Shown piece by piece: positions 7,855 to 16,306 of a stretch of DNA of 64,000 bases. Both the position numbers and the translations under genes were made by a program. This stretch comes from Kamptonema formosum PCC 6407. GTDB taxonomy: Bacteria; Cyanobacteriota; Cyanobacteriia; Cyanobacteriales; Microcoleaceae. The stretch's first letter is position 1; every line of letters starts with the position of its first letter. The stretch is taken from assembly GCF_000332155.1 (NCBI RefSeq), contig NZ_KB235904.1, positions 106,648 through 170,647 of the forward strand, written 5' to 3'. Under the pieces are notes generated by a model that had not been told where the DNA came from, did not search any database, and saw nothing but the letters and a program-made list of their open reading frames with translations.

Positions 7855-9255
7855 ATGACAGACCAACCCCGCACCCGCCAGGAATTATACGATCGCATCC
7901 GAGAAATTGGTAGAGAAGAATTCATTCTGGAAGAAATGATCCGCTATGGATTTTGGCCCGCCCAAGGCGAAATTCCCCAAGATCCCGCCGATGAAATTCG
8001 TCGCGAAGGAGAAATTAGGCGAGAACTTAATGAACTCCAGCAGCAAAGTCGTCAACTCCAAAATGAAAAGACACTCCGCAAACAAGCACTTCAGCAACGG
8101 TTAGCAGAATCGCGGCGAAAGCAGCAGGAAACAAAAGAACGCCGGGAAAGAGAAAGACAACAAAAAGCTGAGAATTGGCAACAGCGAAAACAGCAAGAAA
8201 TCCTCTATCTTGGCGATGGTATATCGGGCGGATTAAATAACTTTAACGCCGAGATCGAACGCTTACAAAGCTATGGATTACCCATTTGCAATACCGCCGA
8301 ACAAATTGCCGCCGCCATCAACATTAACATCGGAGAATTACGCTTTCTAGCTTTTTCGCGCAAAACTTCCACCATCTCCCACTATATCCGTTTCAAAATC
8401 CCTAAGAAAACAGGAGGCGATCGCCTGATTTCTGCCCCCATGCCGCGCCTTAAAAAAGTACAGCATTGGATTCTTGATAATATACTAGAAAAAATGGAAC
8501 TGCATACAGCAGCTCACGGCTTTCGTCCCCACCATTCAATCGTTACAAACGCCTTACCTCATGTCAAAGCAGAAGTTATTATCAACTTCGACCTCAAAGA
8601 CTTTTTCCCCTCAATTTCTTATAAGCGAGTCAAAGGACTTTTTCAATCCTTCGGCTATGCAGAAGCCGCCGCTACAATTTTTGGTTTACTGTGTACAGAA
8701 CCCGAAATTGAACAAGTAGAACTAGACGGCAAAACATACTTTGTAGCATTAACAGAACGCCACTTACCTCAAGGTTCGCCCGCCAGTCCAGCCATTACAA
8801 ATCTACTATGTCGCCGTCTCGATAACCGCCTTACTACAATGGCTGAAGACATGGGATTTGTTTACACCCGCTACGCCGATGACCTAACATTTTCAGCTTC
8901 AGGTGATAGCCTTCGCTATATTTGTAACATTCTTAAACGTACAGAATCAATTGTAGCACATGAGGGATTTACTATTAATCAACAAAAAACTAGAATCCTG
9001 CGAAAGAATCGACAACAAGAAGTTACCGGCATTGTAGTCAATGACCGCCCCAGTATTTCTAAAAAAGAGCTAAAACGCTTTCGTGCTACCTTGTATCAAA
9101 TAGAAAAAGATGGCCCCGAAGGTAAACACTGGGGTAATTCTTCTGATGTCATTGCCTCAATTCAAGGTTTTGCTAACTTTGTGGCAATGGTCGATCCTGA
9201 AAAAGGTAGGGAATTTCAAAAACAGGTTAAACAAATTAAAGAAAAATTGAGGTAA
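7855..9255 (+). CDS. Retron-type reverse transcriptase with N-terminal coiled coil
   Basis: The 466-residue protein has a basic coiled-coil region (residues 46-115, RREGEIRRELNELQQQSRQL and on) followed by a full RT domain: GFRPHHSIVTNALPH (222-236), FDLKDFF (245-251), PQGSPASP (306-313), the catalytic YADD (340-343) and VTG (390-392). NAxxH and VTG are the two hallmarks that separate retron RTs from group II intron and DGR enzymes. Neither an X/maturase domain nor an HNH is present. Retron RTs copy an adjacent structured RNA into msDNA and are usually antiphage systems with an effector gene; the next gene downstream, 87 bp away, encodes an Anbu peptidase. ATG 7855 fits the conserved TRQELYDRI start region. 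Confidence 0.9.
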   Translation: MTDQPRTRQELYDRIREIGREEFILEEMIRYGFWPAQGEIPQDPADEIRREGEIRRELNELQQQSRQLQNEKTLRKQALQQRLAESRRKQQETKERRERERQQKAENWQQRKQQEILYLGDGISGGLNNFNAEIERLQSYGLPICNTAEQIAAAININIGELRFLAFSRKTSTISHYIRFKIPKKTGGDRLISAPMPRLKKVQHWILDNILEKMELHTAAHGFRPHHSIVTNALPHVKAEVIINFDLKDFFPSISYKRVKGLFQSFGYAEAAATIFGLLCTEPEIEQVELDGKTYFVALTERHLPQGSPASPAITNLLCRRLDNRLTTMAEDMGFVYTRYADDLTFSASGDSLRYICNILKRTESIVAHEGFTINQQKTRILRKNRQQEVTGIVVNDRPSISKKELKRFRATLYQIEKDGPEGKHWGNSSDVIASIQGFANFVAMVDPEKGREFQKQVKQIKEKLR

Positions 9256-9342
9256 AGATGAAATACTAATTCAATTAAATGAGAGAATAGGAAACGGGAA
9301 AAGAAAATATCCCACAAAGTAAAACCAAAATCTAAAATCGAT

Positions 9343-10113
9343 ATGACTTATTGCCTTGGCATTATTACCCGCTATGGAATGGTGATGGCTGCGGACTCCC
9401 GCACTAATGCAGGAGTCGATTATATCTCAACTTACCAAAAATTATTTGACTTTTCCTGTCCGGGGGAACGGGTAATCTTAGTCTGTACTTCAGGCAACCT
9501 ATCCATGACTCAAGGGGTAATTAGTGGACTGAATAAAGATATTAAAGTCGCAGCCGATATGAACCTCCATACTCTTCCTTCCTTATACGAAGTTGCCCGC
9601 TATATTGGAGGGAAAATCCGTTCTATGGTTGAACTCGACCAAGCTTGGCTAAAGAAGGACGGCATTGATGCTAAATGCAGTCTACTTTTGGGAGGACAAA
9701 TTAAAGGTCAAGAACCGGAATTGTTTATGATTTACAGCCAAGGTAACTGTATTCAAGCCACTTCAGAAACTCCTTTTCTACAAATTGGAGAGGCTAAGTA
9801 TGGCAAACCTATTTTAGATCGTGCTCTCAGTTTTGAAACTCCATTGGAAGGGGCAGCTAAATGTGCTCTGCTATCCATTGATTCTACGATGAAATCGAAT
9901 ATTTCTGTAGGGCCGCCGATTAATTTGGTGATGTATGAAACCGATAGCTTAGTTGTTCGGAATCGGTTGTTATTGCGTCTGGGAGATCCTTATTTGGCGG
10001 AGATTCGCAAGATGTGGGAGGTTTCTCTGAGAGAAGCTTTTGACCGCATTCCTGATATCAACTGGCGGCACAATTTAGAGAAAGAGCCGTCGGAAGATAT
10101 TATTATTGATTGA
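9343..10113 (+). CDS. Anbu (bacterial proteasome-homologue) peptidase
   Basis: The 256-residue product is a proteasome-type Ntn hydrolase of the Anbu/BPH family. It starts MTYCLGIITRYGMVMAADSR; after Met removal the catalytic threonine is residue 1, with D17 (AADSRT) and K32 (STYQKLF) in the expected places. The family assembles into self-compartmentalised rings, and its substrates are poorly known. Anbu genes are usually linked to an alpha-E domain protein, an ATP-grasp-like protein and a transglutaminase; none of these is present here. Instead the gene follows the retron-type RT by 87 bp on the same strand, so co-transcription is possible but not shown. The C-terminus is acidic (EPSEDIIID). 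Confidence 0.88.
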   Translation: MTYCLGIITRYGMVMAADSRTNAGVDYISTYQKLFDFSCPGERVILVCTSGNLSMTQGVISGLNKDIKVAADMNLHTLPSLYEVARYIGGKIRSMVELDQAWLKKDGIDAKCSLLLGGQIKGQEPELFMIYSQGNCIQATSETPFLQIGEAKYGKPILDRALSFETPLEGAAKCALLSIDSTMKSNISVGPPINLVMYETDSLVVRNRLLLRLGDPYLAEIRKMWEVSLREAFDRIPDINWRHNLEKEPSEDIIID

Positions 10114-10468
10114 TTTAATTACCATAATTATTCAGGAATTACGTACCCAACCACAGAAACCGGTTTTTTGAGAGAATCTGTGGATAAGGGCGAAGTATTT
10201 TCGTAAAAAACCCGGTTTCTGGAGCCATGAGCTTAAGTCCTATTATTTTTGTTTATCCATATAACAAAAAAACTATTTGCTCTTATTAATGGGAACAAAT
10301 AGGCTTTGTTTTATGGCTGCTGCATTCTGAGAATTTAGCTTGTATAGCAACCGCCACAACGGTCTTGACATTCTCGGTCGCCCAAACCATGTCCACTATT
10401 GCATTTTCCTCCTACATAAGAGCCTCCTGCCTCCTGCCTTCTGCCTTCTGCCTTCTGCCATAAGAGTG
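10114..10468. repeat. Convergent gap with AGAAACCGG hairpin and CTGCCTT repeats
   Basis: An interspersed hairpin spans 10155-10220: AGAAACCGGTTTTTTGA on the left faces GTAAAAAACCCGGTTTCT on the right, with an AT-rich spacer that includes CTGTGGATAAGGGCGAAG. A CTGCCTT tandem repeat occupies about 10426-10459, next to the stop of the permease gene. A short open frame at 10340-10534 runs through this repeat and is not considered a gene. No terminator with a T-tract could be separated from the hairpin. Confidence 0.65.
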
Positions 10469-11665
10469 TCAAGTTACTGCACGCTTTGCTGGATTCAAAA
10501 ACAAATTCAACAGGTTAATAGCTACGATAATTAACATCTGCCTAGTAATCTGTGCAGCCAATACTAACCCAGTATCACCACCTAATTGCGTCACTGTTGC
10601 CATCATTGCTTCCATTCCTCCCGGCATAAAGCATAAAATTGCTGTCACGATATCGACATGAGTAATAATGTGAAACTCATATCCGATCGCAAGACAGCAC
10701 ACCATCAGTACAATTACCAGCAAGATTTCCAGTAATACTGCTTTCCCAATCAGACGGACATTTTGCCAATTAAACTTCAAACCTATGGAGAGTCCCACCA
10801 GCAAGAGTGCTCCAATAAATAGCGATCGCGGTATCTGAAATTCGTAAGGCAACCCCCAGAAGACGACGAGTCCAAGCAAGAAACTTCCTAAAAATCCAGA
10901 TGTCGGTAGCTTCAGCCGATCGCCTGCGAAAATTCCCAAACTACAGCATCCCGCCAATACCAGTAAATTAACAAACATGGGTACTGGATGAGAGTTTGCT
11001 GCGACTGGCAACAACGTCAAAGTCTCGCTTCCTGCAATAACCGGAGAGAAAAAGTTCGCTACTGAGGGAACGAGTAAGACCACAAGTATCATGCGAATAT
11101 ACTGAAGGACAGCAACCGAAACACTATCGGCCCCTAGTTCTTCACTCAGCGCCACAACAGTAGAAGCAATACCGGGAATACAGCCCAAAAAACTTGTAGT
11201 GCGATCGATTCGAGTCCACCGCGACAACAGATAACCATTGACCATACTCAAACTAGCTGTAATCAGAATGCACCCCAACAGAGGCAAAGCGTAAGTTTTT
11301 CCCAACGCAACCGTTTCAGGAGAAAAGCGGGCCGCCGAAGAGATACCAATGATTGCCTTGCCAACAGTAATGAAAATAGAAGGAAAGGGTTTTGGGCCGT
11401 GTTGAGTAGAAGCATAGGCAATGCCAACTACCAGGGGGCCAAGCAACCAGGCGACAGGGACATCGAACCAGTCAAACAGAAAGCCCATGACTACAGCCAC
11501 ACATAACTGTTCAACGATTTTCTGAATTTTGTGCCAGTTGAAGACAAGAGTCGGAGGCCAAGTAACTGAGATGTTGCGATCGCCCTCAGATTGGGATTGA
11601 GATTCCCCCAGAATGTCTGGCACTACGGAATCCCTGAATATTTTTAATAGCGTCACTAAAGTCAA
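10469..11665 (-). CDS. AbrB-family membrane permease
   Basis: The 398-residue protein is almost wholly hydrophobic, with about ten membrane segments arranged as two homologous halves (the 'AbrB duplication', Pfam AbrB/PF05145). Landmarks are PVAWLLGPLVVGIAYA in half one, FLGCIPGIASTVVALSEELG before the centre and the equivalent CFMPGGMEAMMATVTQLGGD in half two. The family is sometimes annotated as putative ammonia monooxygenase, which is misleading; it is a transporter-like family with unproven substrate and is unrelated to the AbrB DNA-binding protein. The start codon is TTG (11663-11665). The roughly 50-residue polar N-terminus suggests that a later start is also possible. It stands alone. 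Confidence 0.8.
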   Translation of the reverse strand: MTLVTLLKIFRDSVVPDILGESQSQSEGDRNISVTWPPTLVFNWHKIQKIVEQLCVAVVMGFLFDWFDVPVAWLLGPLVVGIAYASTQHGPKPFPSIFITVGKAIIGISSAARFSPETVALGKTYALPLLGCILITASLSMVNGYLLSRWTRIDRTTSFLGCIPGIASTVVALSEELGADSVSVAVLQYIRMILVVLLVPSVANFFSPVIAGSETLTLLPVAANSHPVPMFVNLLVLAGCCSLGIFAGDRLKLPTSGFLGSFLLGLVVFWGLPYEFQIPRSLFIGALLLVGLSIGLKFNWQNVRLIGKAVLLEILLVIVLMVCCLAIGYEFHIITHVDIVTAILCFMPGGMEAMMATVTQLGGDTGLVLAAQITRQMLIIVAINLLNLFLNPAKRAVT

Positions 11666-11828
11666 GTTAAGAAATATTGCTGGAAATTTATTATAGCCTT
11701 TTAAATCTAATTTTAGCTCTGTAATAAGATAGAAAAAATATAGCAGCTTTCGATTCGTTTAGGTGTTGTATCAAGTTAAAGCTAATTAAAGGTTGCAGTA
11801 TTAATTCAGCCAGCCCCATTAGCAATTA

Positions 11829-12902
11829 CTAATAAACTCGGCCCATAGAATGATCCGCATTAATCTCAACCACTAAATCTACTAACTCCGAATTACTTAC
11901 CAAAGGGTTAATAAATAACTCAGGATGTAGAGCCTTCCAAAAATACTCCACAAATCTATTAATCTCCTCATCCGACATTCCCGACTTACCTGCCGCCCTC
12001 ATCTCCCTCTCGGCCTGAAGCCGCCAAACTTGAGAAAGGCGATAATCAATTGGCTGCAAAACAATCAACCGATCCAACCGTTCCCAAACTGGCAAATAAT
12101 CCCCTAATTTCCTATTCATATCATCGGCAAACTGCCGATCTTCTGATGTTACAATAGGAGGCAAATTGACATCAAAAATATCAACCTCGATTGGTCGTAT
12201 CCCCACAAACCAACCCTCAAATAATACAATATCAACATCAGTAACAATCTCAGGCTCAGTTCGATCGCCAGCACCTCCCCAAAGCGACTTATCAAACCGA
12301 GGAATCAAAATAGATTTTGATTTTTCATGCTGGGGTAATCGCAAATTACCACGATCGCGCAATCGATCTAAAACTTCTATTCCTAACTCAAGATCGTGAG
12401 TCCCTGGCGGGCCGCGCCAAATTAAACGGGGGTCTTCCTCTTGTAACCGCTGCCTTTCATCATAAGTCTTGTAAAGATCGTCCAAAGAAAGGCTAATTGT
12501 TTTATTACCTAATTTCTCTAGAATTAACTTTAAAATGGCTGCTAAAGTAGTTTTTCCCGTTCCCTGTCCTCCTAAAATCCCTTGAATTAAAGTTCGCCCT
12601 AAGCTTTCTCTTTCCGTAGCTAATTGTATTGCCAAAGGTAGCCAAAGATTCCACGAAGTTGCTAATAAATTAATTGACTTTAATGGCAACTCAAGAATTG
12701 TCGCTGCAATTGACTGGAATAAATTAGCCCGTGCTAGAATAATTTCACTCACATTTTCAGCATTTATCCCAAAAGCACGAGATCGCGCTTCATCTGCCAA
12801 TTCCCAAACCGCCAACTGCTGTAACTCATCTGCAACTGGCTGCTTTCCCCCTATCCAGCCTTCTAAAATTTCAATTAGCAATAAATTCAACAGTTGCATC
12901 AT
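11829..12902 (-). CDS. D-glycerate 3-kinase
   Basis: The 357-residue P-loop kinase has Walker A GGQGTGKT at residues 111-118, followed by SLDDLYKTYDERQRL, WRGPPGTHD and VLFEGWFVG, the pattern of the plant/cyanobacterial glycerate kinase (GLYK) family related to phosphoribulokinase and uridine kinase. It phosphorylates D-glycerate to 3-phosphoglycerate, the last step of the photorespiratory glycolate pathway, in the cytoplasm. The N-terminal 100 residues, helical and with AREL-like segments, are also family-typical. ATG 12902 follows an A/T-rich leader. Its gene neighbours are functionally unrelated. Confidence 0.88.
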   Translation of the reverse strand: MMQLLNLLLIEILEGWIGGKQPVADELQQLAVWELADEARSRAFGINAENVSEIILARANLFQSIAATILELPLKSINLLATSWNLWLPLAIQLATERESLGRTLIQGILGGQGTGKTTLAAILKLILEKLGNKTISLSLDDLYKTYDERQRLQEEDPRLIWRGPPGTHDLELGIEVLDRLRDRGNLRLPQHEKSKSILIPRFDKSLWGGAGDRTEPEIVTDVDIVLFEGWFVGIRPIEVDIFDVNLPPIVTSEDRQFADDMNRKLGDYLPVWERLDRLIVLQPIDYRLSQVWRLQAEREMRAAGKSGMSDEEINRFVEYFWKALHPELFINPLVSNSELVDLVVEINADHSMGRVY

Positions 12903-13006
12903 TTTAATCTCCGGCCTAAAATCTTAAATAATTCAGTGATAACTCCCACTTCGGCAAAGCATTGTTTACCATGAAAAAGTAAGAAGTAAGGATAAAAGGA
13001 ATATTT

Positions 13007-13384
13007 ATGGAAGAGATCAGACAACAAATTAACGCACTGAGTCATAAAGTGGACTCTCTGTATACAATTATTGAACACCTGAACGACAAATTAACGGAGT
13101 CAGTCTGTGACTCTAAGCTAACTGAGGGTCAAGGAACAGATCGAGCTGGATTGCGCTTAACAGAGAAAATTACCTCGTATCACAGCTACAGCAGTCTCGA
13201 TCCAGTTCTAGAACACAAGGATGTACTTTTAGACGACTATTTCTCCGACAAGAATTTTCAAAGTCTGGAAAAAGAGTTGACAGCAGATATCCAAATCCAA
13301 AGGCTAACTGCTCAATTAACAGCAGCTTACAATCGTATTGCTGCCTTAGAAGAGCAGTTACTAGCCAAGAGAATTCACTCGTAA
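13007..13384 (+). CDS. Small coiled-coil protein of unknown function
   Basis: No family was recognised. The 125 residues form two predicted coiled-coil helices: residues 1-32 (MEEIRQQINALSHKVDSLYT and on) and 92-120 (IQRLTAQLTAAYNRIAALEE). Between them is an acidic, polar linker rich in S, D and L. There is no signal peptide or membrane segment, so it is probably cytosolic and oligomeric. ATG 13007 follows the ribosome-binding-like AAAAGGAA at suitable spacing, which supports a real gene. It is divergent from the glycerate kinase gene with a gap of about 100 bp, and a tandem-repeat block begins directly after its stop. Confidence 0.7.
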   Translation: MEEIRQQINALSHKVDSLYTIIEHLNDKLTESVCDSKLTEGQGTDRAGLRLTEKITSYHSYSSLDPVLEHKDVLLDDYFSDKNFQSLEKELTADIQIQRLTAQLTAAYNRIAALEEQLLAKRIHS

Positions 13385-13386
13385 CA

Positions 13387-13579
13387 AGGGAGCAGGGGAG
13401 CAGGGGAGCAGGGGAGATAGGGAGCAGAGGAGCAGGGGAGCAGAGGAGCGGGGGAGATGAGGAAACCCTTTCCCCAATTAGCAATTAGCAATTAGCAATT
13501 ACCAATTACCAATTACCAATTAGCAATTACCAATTACCAATTACCAATTAGCAATTAGCAATTACCAATTACCAATTAT
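13387..13579. repeat. AGGGGAGC block followed by TTAGCAA/TTACCAA block (copy 1)
   Basis: An octamer repeat AGGGGAGC with interruptions (13387-13460) is followed by a heptamer array alternating TTAGCAA and TTACCAA (about 13474-13579). The array runs into the stop codon of the cobT-like gene. The same two blocks, in the same order and orientation, occur on the other side of that gene. Confidence 0.85.
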
Positions 13580-14737
13580 CTATAATTTTTGATAACGCTT
13601 TGCCAAAGCTTCAATAGCTTCTTGGAGTTGATTTTGATTCCAATCTTGGGTTAAATGAGAAGCGATCGCGCATCCTCCAGCACCCACCCCTTCCTTAACA
13701 TATCCCTGTTCGTAAGCTTGTAACTGCCGATAGCGAGAGCTAGCAAAACTCAATTGTGTAGCCAAAAGAGGCACAGGGCCAACATCTTGAGCTAATCCCA
13801 CAGTATCCCCAGTAGGATCTTCGGCAACCCAGCGCGTAGTTCCCACTACAATTTGTTGTGGATGCCATAAGAGCGAATATTCACGCGCGATCGCCTCAAT
13901 CAAAGCATAAACAGCCAACATTTGCGTACCCCCAGCCAGCATCACCCCACAACTACGACTCGCCGCGAGCGCCATCCCCGCCACTACTACTTGCATAGGA
14001 TCGCCCACCCCCGCTATGAGGGATAGAGGAGATAGGGAGGATAGGGAAGATGGGGAGGATAGGGAGGATTTAACTCCCCCATCTCCCCCATCTCCCCCAT
14101 CTCCCCCATCTCTCATTCTCCTTCTTCCTTCTTCTACTACAGCCAACTTTTGAGCGTGATTGCAATTAGGATGACTGCTGTTAACCTTACCCGCAGCAGC
14201 GATACCTAAACCCATTAAAACAGCTAAAGCAGTAGTCGTTCCCCCAACTACGCACTCCCCTAAGATCGCATACCCGCCATTAGTTTGGGCCGCTAACTCT
14301 TGCCCCCAAAATAAACCGCGATCGAGCAAATGCTTCACAGTTGAAAGTTCTAAAGCATTTCCAGAAGACAGACATTTAGCTGGAGTACCACCTAAATCAA
14401 AAGTCGGCACTGGCGGCGATAATGGCAAACCAGCATTAAATAAATACAAAGGAATGCCCAAACTCTCCACCACAGCGCGGGAGATAAGTACCGGAGACGC
14501 ACCAGCATCAAGAGGCGGTAAAGGATATTTAGGCTGACTGCGAGGGCCATTGTAGAGAAACTCCGCATCTGCCAAACAAGTATATTTTCGGTCAGCCGGA
14601 GTAGCGCCGGCTGCGGAAATGCCAGGAATTAAACCAGTATCAGTAAATCCTAAAACGCAGGCAAACACAGCTTGGCGATGCCGATATTGTTCCAACCACC
14701 TCTGTCCCTGTTCTAGTTGAGTATAAACTTTAATCAT
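13580..14737 (-). CDS. CobT-like nicotinate-nucleotide phosphoribosyltransferase family protein (UPF0284)
   Basis: The 385-residue protein belongs to the cyanobacterial/archaeal CobT-like family (UPF0284): PVPTFDLGGTPA, the loop GECVVGGTTTALAVLMGLG (160-178), VGDPMQVVVAGMALAAS and MLAGGTQMLAVYALIEA. CobT transfers phosphoribose from nicotinate mononucleotide to the lower-ligand base of cobamides. For this branch the base has not been proven, so the exact reaction is inference. Residues about 205-239 (RDGGDGGDGGDGG, VKSSLSSPS and on) are foreign to the family and are encoded by a tandem repeat. The flanks of the insert rejoin the family sequence in frame (EEGRRRM ... SLIAGVGDPM). No cobalamin riboswitch was recognised upstream. 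Confidence 0.83.
   Translation of the reverse strand: MIKVYTQLEQGQRWLEQYRHRQAVFACVLGFTDTGLIPGISAAGATPADRKYTCLADAEFLYNGPRSQPKYPLPPLDAGASPVLISRAVVESLGIPLYLFNAGLPLSPPVPTFDLGGTPAKCLSSGNALELSTVKHLLDRGLFWGQELAAQTNGGYAILGECVVGGTTTALAVLMGLGIAAAGKVNSSHPNCNHAQKLAVVEEGRRRMRDGGDGGDGGDGGVKSSLSSPSSLSSLSPLSLIAGVGDPMQVVVAGMALAASRSCGVMLAGGTQMLAVYALIEAIAREYSLLWHPQQIVVGTTRWVAEDPTGDTVGLAQDVGPVPLLATQLSFASSRYRQLQAYEQGYVKEGVGAGGCAIASHLTQDWNQNQLQEAIEALAKRYQKL
14018..14122. repeat. In-frame GGGGGAGAT-type repeat inside the cobT-like gene
   Basis: On the plus strand, GGGAGGATAG units (14018-14069) meet CCCCCATCT units (14076-14113), with the junction GGATTTAACTCC between them. The arms are roughly complementary, so the block can form a hairpin. 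Read from the minus strand it encodes DGGDGGDGGDGG-VKSS-LSSPS. A near-identical block lies in the Hsp70-like gene at 20229. Confidence 0.85.
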
Positions 14738-14758
14738 TTCTGGGCGTTATTGCAAAGT

Positions 14759-14951
14759 AGCAGGGGAGATGGGGAGCAGGGGAGCGGGGGAGCAGGGGAG
14801 CAGGGGAGCGGGGGAGCGGGGGAGATGAGGAGAGGAAGAGAATTTTTCCCAAATTAGCAATTAGCCATTAGCAATTAGCCATTAGCCATTAGCCATTAGC
14901 CATTAGCAATTAGCAATTAGCTATTAGCCATTAGCCATTAGCTATTAGCCA
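14759..14951. repeat. AGGGGAGC block followed by TTAGCCA/TTAGCAA block (copy 2)
   Basis: AGGGGAGC/GGGGGAGC octamers (14759-14836) precede TTAGCCA/TTAGCAA heptamers (14853-14951). The array abuts and partly forms the end of the DUF2232 gene. Together with copy 1 it frames the cobT-like gene as a direct repeat. Confidence 0.85.
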
Positions 14952-15692
14952 TTAATCCTCATAATCAATTAACACTTGTACCCAATTTGGCGGACGAGGG
15001 ATAGGGTTTCCCAACCGATCTAAAAGTAGTAAAGCTACTAGATGTACAACGAATAGATAGATAATATTATTAAGCACGATCATCCCTGTTGCGATCGCCT
15101 GAACCAAAGTCAGATTTGGCACTGCCAGCACCCCCAACTTCACAAATCCCCATTCTACGAGCTCAGTAACTTGACTGGTTATATAAAGCCAGAGGTCTTC
15201 CCCCAGCAGTAGCGAAAGCAACCAAAACCGGAAAAAGAAACCAAAAGAACCCACAATAGCGCCCAAACCAATCGAAACAGACCAGCTAGCTCCCCGCCGC
15301 CATAGTCCGCCCAAAAGCACGCTCAACAGCCCAAAAGGGATTACAAATAAAATACTGCGAGTCGGGCCCATCAGTACAGACAGCAACAACCCAGAAACTA
15401 AAGCCCCCATCCAGGCCGATCGCTGACCCCATCGCAAATATACTAGAGCGATCGGCACCGGGAAAAAAATCCGCAGCAGCGGGCCCATCGGAAAATAGTA
15501 ATTCACCAGCCAAATTAAACTAGCGGTACTGGCGAGAAACGCCGTTTCTACCATACTCAAAGGGCCAGAAAAATCGCCCGATATAGCAGGCTCCGCCTTT
15601 GGCTCTGAATCTTCTATCCCATAATTTTCGCTCTCAGTTTTGGGCGAATTCACGGGGCTAGATCCTTTGCCAGCGTCAAAATAATCACTCAT
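14952..15692 (-). CDS. DUF2232 integral membrane protein
   Basis: The 246-residue product has a polar, probably cytosolic N-terminus of about 45 residues and then about six hydrophobic segments, starting MVETAFLASTASLIWLVNYY. The motifs FFPVPIALVYLRWGQRSAW and LLGGLWRRGASW match DUF2232 (YybS-like), a family distantly related to small-molecule importer membrane subunits. The substrate is unknown. The C-terminal tail GNPIPRPPNWVQVLIDYED is characteristic of the cyanobacterial members. The stop codon lies at the edge of a TTAGCCA tandem array. It is about 60 bp upstream of, and on the same strand as, neither partner gene of known related function; the next gene on its 5' side is a universal stress protein on the same strand. 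Confidence 0.8.
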   Translation of the reverse strand: MSDYFDAGKGSSPVNSPKTESENYGIEDSEPKAEPAISGDFSGPLSMVETAFLASTASLIWLVNYYFPMGPLLRIFFPVPIALVYLRWGQRSAWMGALVSGLLLSVLMGPTRSILFVIPFGLLSVLLGGLWRRGASWSVSIGLGAIVGSFGFFFRFWLLSLLLGEDLWLYITSQVTELVEWGFVKLGVLAVPNLTLVQAIATGMIVLNNIIYLFVVHLVALLLLDRLGNPIPRPPNWVQVLIDYED

Positions 15693-15753
15693 CCGATTTT
15701 AGAATTTAGAATTTAGATTTCAGACCCGATCGATGCCACCCCTATCCTGATTA

Positions 15754-16239
15754 TTAATGGGATTGAACCACTAAAACACAACCCTTAGTATGATGTAAAA
15801 CATAATTGCTGACACTGCCAAGCATTACTTCTGCCAACCCTGTGCGGCCGCGCCTTCCTAATACAATTAAATCCGCGCCCCAATTCTGGGAAAATTCACA
15901 AATAGAATGACCAGCATCCTCAACCGTCTGGCAGTCATATTCTGCTTTAATGTTCTGGTTGGCCGCTGCACTATAGTAATGACTTAATAGCGATCGACCT
16001 TGTTCTAACTGCTTTTCAATTCGCACAGTTTGAGCTTGATAAGCTTGTTCTGCTAATTCAAAATTCATCGCTAGATCGACCGGGATCGCGGTTCCTCTTT
16101 CTCCAAACTGGTTAATGACGACAGCATGAAATAACATCATTTCAGCTTTATTTGCTACCGCTAAATCTAAAGCTTGAGCAAAGACTTTGTGACCTAACTC
16201 TGAATCATCTAAGCCCACAAAAATTTTGTGAAAAGTCAT
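15754..16239 (-). CDS. Universal stress protein (UspA family)
   Basis: The 161-residue single-domain Usp starts KIFVGLDDSELGHKVFAQAL and ends with the ATP-binding signature GRRGRTGLAEVMLGSVSNYV (G-x2-G-x9-G-S/T pattern) and a short terminal strand VLVVQSH. ATP-binding Usps form dimers in the cytoplasm and respond to growth arrest and stress; no specific partner can be read here. The length is standard and ATG 16239 fits the conserved start, with GGAG just upstream. The gene lies 67 bp downstream of a Crp-family regulator on the same strand, so the two may be co-regulated. Confidence 0.9.
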   Translation of the reverse strand: MTFHKIFVGLDDSELGHKVFAQALDLAVANKAEMMLFHAVVINQFGERGTAIPVDLAMNFELAEQAYQAQTVRIEKQLEQGRSLLSHYYSAAANQNIKAEYDCQTVEDAGHSICEFSQNWGADLIVLGRRGRTGLAEVMLGSVSNYVLHHTKGCVLVVQSH

Positions 16240-16306
16240 AGTTTCTCCTGAATAGCAACTAGCAATTAGCAGTTAGCAAGTTATTAACTGCCAAAGCCTC
16301 CAACTT

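Noticed and set aside
7855-9255. Group II intron or DGR reverse transcriptase
   Set aside because: There is no maturase/X domain, no HNH, no intron 5' or 3' ends and no variable-repeat/template-repeat pair; NALPH and VTG instead point to the retron class.
10340-10534. 64-residue frame on the plus strand
   Set aside because: Most of it is the CTGCCTT repeat; the remainder has no domain or ribosome site.
13474-14951. TTAGCAA and AGGGGAGC arrays as CRISPR or origin iterons
   Set aside because: Units of 7 to 8 bp have no spacers and occur in several unrelated gaps, and no replication genes or DnaA box clusters are adjacent.
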